Below are positions 56,650 to 64,000 of a stretch of 64,000 bases of DNA, one piece after another; within the stretch, counting starts at the first letter, position 1; each line of letters opens with the position of its first letter. The stretch spans positions 7,151,084-7,215,083 of the forward strand of contig NC_062216.1 in the NCBI RefSeq assembly GCF_902686445.1. Reading direction: 5' to 3'. The notes under the pieces were generated by a model. That model was not told where the DNA came from, did no database searches, and saw nothing but the letters and a program-made list of their open reading frames with translations. A program made the translations under genes and the position numbers. The DNA comes from Sciurus carolinensis (taxonomy: Eukaryota; Chordata; Mammalia; Rodentia; Sciuridae).

Positions 56650-57213
56650 CTGTAGTTTGGATGAGGAAGGATGGTTGATGTGAGGTGCTGTGTGTGCTGT
56701 GCCTGCCTCCCCTAGCTTAGAGCTTCAGGAAGATGTATATGGAGCAAATTAACATCAGTCTGGCCATTGATCCTATTAAACAATCTAAATCCATGGTTCT
56801 AGCCTTGAGTTCCAGAGTCCTACTTTCTTAGATTTGAGTACTGCTTCTTAGAAGTGACTAGCACTTTAGGATTCCAGGAGCCATATTTAGGTCACTACTT
56901 CTCCTCCCTGGTTTCCATTAGAATCCCCTGTCTTGTTTTATGAAGGATCATCACATCAGACACTATCCCCAACATCAGTGCTCTCAGGGAGGAGAGAAAA
57001 GCACTTGATTAATCTTCCCTGCAGAACCACAGAGCTTTTCTTACCCTAGTAAGAGGTGTTCCCAAAGGTAGAGAAGGAGATGGCTTGTCAGTGATTTCTG
57101 GTCACTGCTAACCAACATCAGTAAAGTTCCAAATCTGCTAACTTTTACAATCACCCAGCGAGTATTTTGAAATCTCACTGCCCAGGCACTAAATAAAATA
57201 CAATCTCACTCAT
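56650..57213 (+). repeat. Locally duplicated unit, block D (partial)
   Basis: Colinear with 27960-28400 of block B: 'ttccaggagccat' (56874 versus 28060), 'acttctcctccctggtttcca' (56903 versus 28085), 'catcagtgctctcagggagg' (56973 versus 28171) and 'tgttcccaaaggtagag' versus 'tgttcccagtgccaaaa'. It ends at the truncated 5' LTR of ERV-A2. Confidence 0.72.
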
Positions 57214-57617
57214 AGAAGGCCATCTTGGACAAGATGGCACCTGGCAGTGAGCCAAAGTGTGCTGGCTGCCAAAATGAGGAAGTACCTAAAAGGGTGTTTT
57301 GCTGTTACTAGTTCCTTGGAGACTTATGACGTGTTAACGCCAGACTCAAGCATTGGCTATCTAAAATCATGCCGCACGTGGACAGATTGTGATTTATATA
57401 GTGTTATGCTGGCATTCCCCTGCATGCTCTCCTGCATGAGAGAAAGCTTTGCTATGATTGGCTGATCATGGTATGTAAGCTAGGAGCCTAGGGGAGGAAG
57501 CAAAGAAAAGAAGAAAAGAAGCAGGAGACAAAGAACTTGGGAGGCTACAATAAATCTCGTCAAACTGAAACTTAGTGGTGTCTCCTTTCTCTGCACTGGT
57601 TCCACAGGACGGAACAA
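57214..57617 (+). repeat. 5' LTR of ERV-A2 (first few bases missing)
   Basis: The match to the ERV-A LTR starts at 'agaaggccatcttgg'; the expected TGTTG is replaced by unrelated bases. AATAAA lies near 57548. It ends GGACGGAACA, and the primer site follows at 57620-57637. Confidence 0.86.
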
Positions 57618-57619
57618 GT

Positions 57620-57674
57620 GGTGGCCCATACAGGAAACTTTCTTTCTCCTTCTGCATCCTCCCAGGTCCCAGGT
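57620..57674 (+). other. Primer binding site and intact splice donor of ERV-A2
   Basis: TGGTGGCCCATACAGGAA at 57620-57637, and CAG|GTAAGT with GT at 57673-57674. The donor is lost in ERV-A1. Confidence 0.65.
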
Positions 57675-57771
57675 AAGTAACTTAAGGTAAGCTACAGGAA
57701 AACTGTAGGACAACCTCCCAGGAATCTCTGGCCAGAGTGTATAAGGGAGAAAGGGGTCACATAACTCCAGA

Positions 57772-58098
57772 TTGGGGTCACAAGTGTCAAAAAATCAAAT
57801 GATAAGAATCCTACAAGATGTGCTTAAGGCTAATGGGACTGCCGTAAAACAATCTACTGTAACAGCATACGTATCCACACTGGCCAAGTTTAGTCCTTGG
57901 TTTTTGGAAGAGGGAATCCTAAATATTCCACAATGGGAACATCATAAAGAGGACCTTATCAAAGCAGAATATTTCCTGTCTAAACCCAACTGTTTTGCCA
58001 GTCATGGTAAGACAATGTTATATTCCTGGAAAAGGACTAGGCAAAAATTTACAAGGTGTTACCTGCCCCATTCAAGCCAAAGGACAAACAAGGACTAA
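57772..58098 (+). pseudogene. gag matrix fragment of ERV-A2, no ATG
   Basis: 108 codons, closely similar to 2131-2457, with the same stop. The first codon is TTG where ERV-A1 has ATG. The next in-frame ATG is at 57799. The PWFLEEG segment is kept. A frame preserved at full length in two copies is interesting, but with so few differences it does not prove selection. Confidence 0.72.
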
Positions 58099-58099
58099 G

Positions 58100-60725
58100 G
58101 GGCTGGGTTTTTTGGAAGGGCCACTGAACCATTAAAGATAACATGGAAATCCAATAATCCTATCTGGGTCCTCCAGTGGCCCCTTTCTAAAGAAAAAATA
58201 GAGGTGGCCCAGGAAATAGTTAGTCAACAATTAAAGGAAAACTGTATCATTCCTTCCACTTCCCTTTGGAATACACAAATTTTTGTCATAAAAAAGATGT
58301 CTGGAAAATAGAGACTCTTGCAAGATCTGAGAGCCATGAATTCCAGTATGCAGATGATGGGCCTGGTGCAACTGGGTCTCCCCTCATTAGCCACTATTCC
58401 AAAATATTATCATATCATCTCTATAGACATAAAAGATTGTTTCTTTTCCATTCCTGTTCATCCCGAGGATAGTCCTCGATTTGCCTTTTCCATTCCTTCT
58501 TTGAATAATGAAGGGCCTAATACTAGATACCAATGGGTGGTCCTTCCTCAGGGAATGGCAAATAGTCCCACTATGTGTCAAATATATGTTGGCCAGGCTA
58601 TATCACAGATTAGACAGAATTGTAAAGAACTTTATTGTCTCCATTATATGTATGATATTCTTTTGGCTCATAGGGAACTGGAGACTTTATTAAGGGTATT
58701 TGACAATATTATTGAAAACCTAGAAAAATGGGGATTACATGTGGCCCCAGAAAAGATGCAAACCCACAGCCCTATTACCTATTACCTATTACCTATTACT
58801 GATTCTAGGACATCAAATATTAGATACCTGTGTTAGGCCACAAAAAATTCAGTTAGCCATGGAAAAGCTTACGACTCCAAATGATTTCCAAAATTTATTA
58901 GGTGATATAAATTGGATAAGGCCAAATTTAGGAATCACCACTGGTCAATTTAAGCCTTTGTTTGATATTCTCCAAGGAGATTCAGACCCTGCATTCCCCA
59001 GAAATTTAACTCCTGAAGGTAGAAAAGCCTTAAAGTTAGTAGAACAAGCTTTAGAAAATGCTCATAGTCATAGAGTTGATCTATCCTTGCCTTTTAGTCT
59101 CATAGTATTAGATTCTGAATGTACTCCTACATGTCTATTGTGGCAAACTGGACTCCTGATATGGATACATTTGCCAGTGTCCCCCAAAAATGTTGTTTCC
59201 CCATATCCTGTGATGGTGGCAAATCTAGTTGCATTAGGACTTAAGACGTCCCTTCGAGTTTTTGAAGTTCATCCTCAGACAGTTATTGTCCCGTATATGA
59301 CAAAACAAATTAAAATACTAGTTAACAAAAATGAAGATTGGGCAATTGTCTATTGTTCCACCATGGCCACATTTGATAATCACTTGCCAAGTTCACCTAT
59401 TGTCAGCTTCTTCAAAAGATATCCTGTTGTTTTCCCTCAGGTTGTTAAGGCTCAACCTATCCCAGCAGCAAAAACAATCTTTACAGATGGCTCCTCCTCC
59501 AGTACAGCTATAATAATTTCTGATAAAGTACAGACTATTATTACTTCTCATAAGTCTGCTCAAAAAACTGATCTAGAAGCAATAATAAGTGCCTTACAAA
59601 CATTTCCTGAGGAACCTTTAAATATTTGTACTGACAGTCTCTATATTGCCCAGCTTGTGCCATGGACTTGAGACAGCTAGACCCATTAGTCCTCAATCTA
59701 CCTTACAACAATGCTTTTATCAAGTACAAACTCTTCTGTGGCCTCATGAAGAATCTTTATATATAGGCCATATCACAGCACATTCAGGCTTGCCTAGGCC
59801 TTTAGCTCAAGGAAATTTTACTGCAGACTCAGCTACTCAACATCCTCATATATTTAATATTGTAAAAGAAGCAATTAATTTCCATAAAGATTTTCATGTC
59901 AATGCTACTACTCTCAAAATAAAATATAGCATTACAAAAGAATAAGCCAGAAATATAGTAAAACCATGTCCTGCTTCTGTGCCTCATTTATCTGTTCCTC
60001 ATTTTGGAGTCAATCCTAGAGGACTCCTTCCAAATCATCTATGGCAGATGGATGTCGCCCATATCCCTGAATTTGGTACTTTAAGATTTGTACATGTAAT
60101 TGTAGATACCTATTCAGGACATATATTTGCTACCGCGCATACAGGGAAAAAGACAAAAGATGTAATCAGTCATTACCTTCAAGCCTTTGCTACTATGGGA
60201 AGGCCAAAATCATTTAAAACAGATAATGGGCCTGTGTATACTTCTTCTTCATTTCAACAGTTTTGCTCAATGTTTAATATCTATCATTCTACAGGATTGC
60301 CCTACAATCCACAAGGACAAGCTATCCTGGAAAGGGCTAATCAATCATTAAAAGTCTGATTAACTAAACAAAAATGGGGAATAGGGGCATTAGTCCCTCC
60401 CAAGAACAGACTTAACCTTGCTTTATTCACCCTCAATTTTTAAAAATTGGATGCTATGGGCTGTACTGCGGCTGATAGACATTTTAGTGGAAAGTCTGGT
60501 GGCCATCCACAAGCAATGTGGAAAGACATCTTGACTGGGTCCTGGAAAGGACCTGACCCAGTATTAATTTGGGGGCAAGGATCTGTTTGTGTTTTTCCTC
60601 AGGACCAACAACAACCTATCTGGGTCCCGGATCGCTTGGTAAGAACTATCCATAAGAAAGAAAATGGCACCGAAACACAAAATGATGGTGATGGTGGTAA
60701 ACCTGCTGTTGTTGGCTCTTCCTAA
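58100..60725 (+). pseudogene. pol of ERV-A2: RT, RNase H and integrase
   Basis: RT has a TAG at 58308-58310 (Trp in ERV-A1), a catalytic motif mutated from YMDD to YMYD at 58645-58656, and the shared TTACCTA-repeat frameshift near 58776-58800. The next frame is open to 59671 and holds the connection domain and RNase H (TDGSS, LEAI, CTDS). After a frameshift near 59665 and a TAA near 59943, the integrase core is open at 59979-60359 with WQMD, KTDNGP and ILER, so the D,D-E residues are kept. The shared TGA at 60357-60359 follows, then the C-terminal domain (60447-60725), which overlaps env. The altered Asp alone should abolish polymerase activity. Confidence 0.87.
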
Positions 60726-62340
60726 AACTTTTGGGGATATATTCTGGGGACTGCTCTCTCAATTATTTCCTAGTACAGAACTTCTAGGTATCCCTTACCT
60801 ACCAGCTGATTCCACTGTAAAGCCACTTAATACTAGTCTAAACTTCAAGTTAAGGGGTAGTCTTTGCTTCCTCTGGTTAGCCACATCAGAAATTGCCAAT
60901 GGTGTCTTGCCCTGTGTGCAGCTTGCTCCCAATTGGAATCTTTCTTCTGGGTATCGGCATGGATAGGACCGTTATGCCTTTGCTTTAAATATATCCAAGG
61001 CCATTGGTAGTGTAAATTATACACAACAGCCTAGATGGGGTCCCACTTTTACACCAATTTCTTATGGTGATGTTGGACCTATTAAATGGAATAGGTGTCA
61101 AGGAGATGTTACGGCTTATAAGGTGACTCCTTACTTTTCCTTTGGGCCATTTGCCATAGACTGGGAAACTGTTAAAGAAACATTGAGGAAAGCAAATGCA
61201 CCATATATGTACGCCACTCTAGATACTAATTTTTCTACCAATGACTATTCTCCTCTTTCCATGTGGTCTCTTTGTGGTGCGTTTGCTTGTATGGACATTA
61301 GTCCACTTAGTATGATACAGGGAGGCAATCTCTCTCTCATTGAACAAATGTGCAGTCAAAAACAAGCCAATGTAGATGGAAGAAGTACATCTGTTTATAA
61401 TTATACAGGGTGCGTGGCCAATTTCACTTCCTTTAATCAATCTTCCCCCCTACTCCTGTATATGTCACGTCTCTGTTTGTGCTCATTCTGTCTAACAGTT
61501 CTAAGTTTAATATTAACATTACTAATAACAATGATAATGATACTGAGGTCCTTAACTGCCCTAACCAAGAGTGTTATGTATCTAGTTGCTGAAATGCTTC
61601 ATTATTTCCTCTGGCTGTGATTGCCAGGATTCCTAAATTTATTCCAGTCCCAGTGACCTCAAATCACAGTGAGTGGAGTTTCCTACCCGTGAAAGCAAAA
61701 AGAGATTTTGGTATCTCAGCAATTATAGCCATCGCTGTTGCTGCGGCAGCTGCTGGCTGCTGCCACTGCTGCTGAACTTGCCCTAGGAACTGCTATTCCT
61801 ACTGCTCACACGCTCAAGAACCTGTCACGAGCCACTGCCAAAACATTGACTGCCCAGGAAAACATCAAAACACATCTCTCCACAGGAATCCTGATTCTAA
61901 ACCAAAGAGTGAACTTACAACAAGAACAAGTGGACATGTTGAGTGTTACTGCACAGATGGACTGTCTAGTACATGCCCAAGCATTATGTGTTACCCCTAT
62001 ACCCTATTCTAATATTACTGCTGCTGCAAATCTGTCCAAATAGCTTGGAAGCATGCTTAGTGGGATATGGACTAAACAGTTTACTAATTTGACTACCCTA
62101 TTAAGAAATTCTATATTTGTGATAAACTACAGTCAACATTACAATTTGGTAAACAATGGATGGGAAGTTTTGCTATGATGGTATTGTTGTTCTTGCTTTT
62201 ATTATTGCTGCTCAGATATGTTGCCTTTAAGGAGTTATCAAAGACAGCAAGCCTTAGTGGTATGGCAAGCCCTTATGGCCAAGGATCAGGGCTCTGATCT
62301 ACAGATTTGGCTGTCCCAATTACAGGGCTGGTAGTCAAAG
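60664..62340 (+). pseudogene. env of ERV-A2, nearly open surface subunit
   Basis: ATG at 60664 is followed by a signal peptide (MVMVVNLLLLALPKTFG). The surface frame stays in one phase to 61620, with a single in-frame stop, TAG at 60964-60966, shared with ERV-A1. The CMDISPLSMIQGG segment and NYT, NFT and NQS glycosylation sites are visible. The KAKR cleavage site (near 61693-61704) and fusion peptide are in another phase. A 2-base loss near 61752 shifts the transmembrane part relative to ERV-A1, and TAG at 62041-62043 is shared. Env would mediate receptor binding and fusion. As it stands only fragments can be translated. Confidence 0.83.
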
Positions 62341-62465
62341 ATGGGTAAACACAGGGTGGACTTTATACCACCCTAAGACTGGGTTCAAAGCATACCAACA
62401 GCTCTTTGACTCCCAATGACGGGTAAGGATAAAGTGTGATTCTGGCACCTACAACAGGCACAGTC
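62330..62465 (+). promoter_or_regulatory. CTE-like RNA export element of ERV-A2
   Basis: First half: 'gatgggtaaac' and 'accaccctaagactggg' (one change from ERV-A1). Second half: 'caatgacgggtaagga' and 'cacctacaacaggcac'. The left loop of half 2 matches the type D CTE core exactly; the right loop is degenerate, as in ERV-A1. Confidence 0.7.
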
Positions 62466-62483
62466 ACTGTCCTTTTCTTTAAA

Positions 62484-62499
62484 TAAAAAAAGGGGGAGC
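62484..62499 (+). other. Polypurine tract of ERV-A2
   Basis: A run of A then GGGGGAGC just before TGTTAAGG. Confidence 0.8.
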
Positions 62500-62907
62500 T
62501 GTTAAGGGTCATCTTGGACAAGATGGCACCTTGCAGTGAGCCAAAGTGTGCTGGCTGCCAAAATGAAGAAGTACCTAAAAGGCTGTTTGCTGTTACTAGT
62601 TCCTTGGAGACTTATGACGTGTTAACGCCAGGCTCAAGCATTGGCTATCTAAAATCATGCCACGCGTGGACAGCTCGTGATTTATATAGTGTTATGCTGG
62701 CATTCTCCTGCATGCTCTCCTGTGTGAGATAAAGCTTTGCTATGATTGGCTGATCATGGTATGTAAGCTAGGAGCCTAGGGGAGGAAGGAAAGAAAAGAA
62801 GCAGAAATGAAGCAGGAGACAAAGAACCAGGGAGGCTACAATAAATCCCATCAAACTGAAACTTAGTGGTGTCTCCTTTATCTGTGCCAGTTCCCCTTGA
62901 CTCAACA
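62500..62907 (+). repeat. 3' LTR of ERV-A2
   Basis: TGTTAAGGGTC to GACTCAACA. It shares 3'-specific states with the ERV-A1 3' LTR. AATAAA lies near 62841. Confidence 0.88.
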
Positions 62908-63303
62908 CTGGGTGTGGTTTCCTGATATAAAGCTTTTGTCTATTCCTTTCCAGTTTTTCTGTAACTGCCTGGAGATGTCTGTGCAGTGGTGTAGAGAAGG
63001 AAAGACACAACTTCCTTGGATTGCAGTAGAGGGGGGATGACTTCTGTTCCCATGCTCAACTCTGTATCTGGTCTTTTTGCCTCTCAGGCTGGTTAAAGCC
63101 TCCTGTGTTCTGGATATTCTCAGGTTTCCCTTGTGCCTGGTCCTCTTTCTCCTGCTGTGGGCCCAAGGATTGTGGGGCCAGTGCCCCATCCCAGCACTTC
63201 ACAGGTCATCTTCATTTCCTCCGAGTGTTTCCAAAGGTCCCACATTCCTTGCACTTCACCTGTGGGTTGAAAATGAAAATGTTAGTGCATGAGCAGAACC
63301 ACA
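62908..63303 (+). repeat. Duplicated 3' flank of ERV-A2
   Basis: Matches 7331-7703 up to 'gagcagaaccaca'. It keeps a segment of about two dozen bases near 63170 that the other copy lacks. Confidence 0.85.
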
Positions 63304-64000
63304 GCCAATATTCCATTATCAAGAAAAGGACAGATTTTCACATCATAGTTTTGGGAGAAACTAAGGCAGGGGATCCATTACTAGGATACTGCAGATTCTA
63401 GAGTTGTTCCCAAACACAGATTTGGTGGAGGAAAACAACTAGGAAGGACTACACATTCTGAGAGATGGGATACTGAGCCAGGATTCAAAGAGTGAACAAA
63501 ATCCTGGCTGGATGTGATACTTATTTGCAGGTAAAGGGGACACTGGCAGCATAAGAACAGACCAGTTGGCCTGATGGGGAGTTCCCAGCCTAGGCCATCA
63601 TGGGATTGGAATGGACAACTCAGTTATAGAGATAGAAGCATGTATGATCTAACCCAGGCTCATTAATCCACATTGCCCCCTGGCTTTCCACATACCCAGG
63701 CCTCCACTTACCCTGGGATCCTCCTACTCTGGTGGGGGAACCCTGGGACCCACTGATGCCCTAGACTGCTTTTTCACATTCTGGGCATTAAAGGGTCTGT
63801 GCCGCTGAGGGTGTGGGGAACGACCTGCCCACTGCCTCATCTCCTTTGTCAGGTCTGTCTTCCTCAGGTGTCAGATTTAGAATTCTCTCAGTCACATGGA
63901 AAAGAAAAAAAAAATCCTATTCACAGAGAAACAAATGCCCTCCTATGTGCATGTCCTTGCCTTTGTGTGGTGGGTAGAACCATGACCACATTGTCAGATC
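63304..64000. other. Unique-looking end of the window
   Basis: No repeat family, RNA gene or coding exon is recognised. Base composition is ordinary and CpG is sparse. Confidence 0.4.

Larger units (their letters stand above)
57214..62907 (+). mobile_element. ERV-A2: sister copy of ERV-A1
   Basis: Same layout and same gag-pro deletion as ERV-A1. It shares old lesions: the TTACCTA-repeat frameshift in RT, the integrase TGA, and TAGs in both env subunits. The 5' LTR lacks the terminal TG-type start, so the left end is a breakpoint rather than an integration end. The 3' flank (62908-63303) matches the 3' flank of ERV-A1. It differs by private lesions such as a YMYD polymerase motif. It lacks the inverted insertion of ERV-A1. 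Confidence 0.9.

Overview
This is mammalian, non-genic DNA, dense in retroelements and with no intact host gene that I can recognise. The SINEs combine a tRNA-Ala-like ID head with a B1/7SL-like tail (B4-type) in three places, and a lone young ID sits at 42121. Three L1 copies share a lineage-specific 3' end. Together these point to a rodent, most plausibly a squirrel-family genome; that placement is inference from repeat type only.

Layout. Positions 1-1522 hold a fragment of a locally duplicated unit (block A). 1523-7330 is a class II (betaretrovirus-like) provirus, ERV-A1, followed by 373 bp of flank that recurs after its twin. 7704-14828 is an old L1 on the minus strand, split by a younger L1 (9240-13436). 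14829-21117 is a class I ERV with a tRNA-Gln-type primer site whose interior is almost all non-coding. 21118-23430 is SINE and L1 debris. 23430-24515 is a second, LTR-less piece of the class I ERV interior. 24535-28400 is the fullest copy of the duplicated unit (block B). 31438-35755 is a plus-strand L1. 38390-48680 is an inverted copy of the unit (block C), split by a second betaretrovirus-like provirus, ERV-B (40311-47425). 50745-56000 holds more L1 pieces. 56650-57213 is block D, and 57214-62907 is ERV-A2, the sister of ERV-A1.

Most notable signals. (1) ERV-B keeps two correctly phased -1 frameshift signals: gag-pro with an A AAA AAC heptamer and an H-type pseudoknot, and pro-pol with G GGT TTT and an 11-bp hairpin that is conserved in ERV-A. 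(2) All three class II proviruses have, between env and the 3' LTR, a two-fold repeated element with the hallmark motifs of the constitutive transport element (CTE) of type D retroviruses. (3) ERV-A1 and ERV-A2 are duplicates of one provirus, made after its LTRs had diverged: 5' LTR matches 5' LTR, 3' LTR matches 3' LTR, and the 3' flanks match. (4) ERV-A1 carries an inverted, templated 60-bp copy of its own integrase region. (5) ERV-B has a perfect 6-bp target duplication, a later ID insertion in gag, and a 5' LTR that lost its TATA-like box after integration. (6) The host unit forms an inverted repeat with arms 24535-27870 and 38390-48680.

Every viral gene is broken by stops, frameshifts or deletions. 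Nothing here looks able to make a complete virus. Coordinates of old repeats are approximate. All alignments were done by eye.
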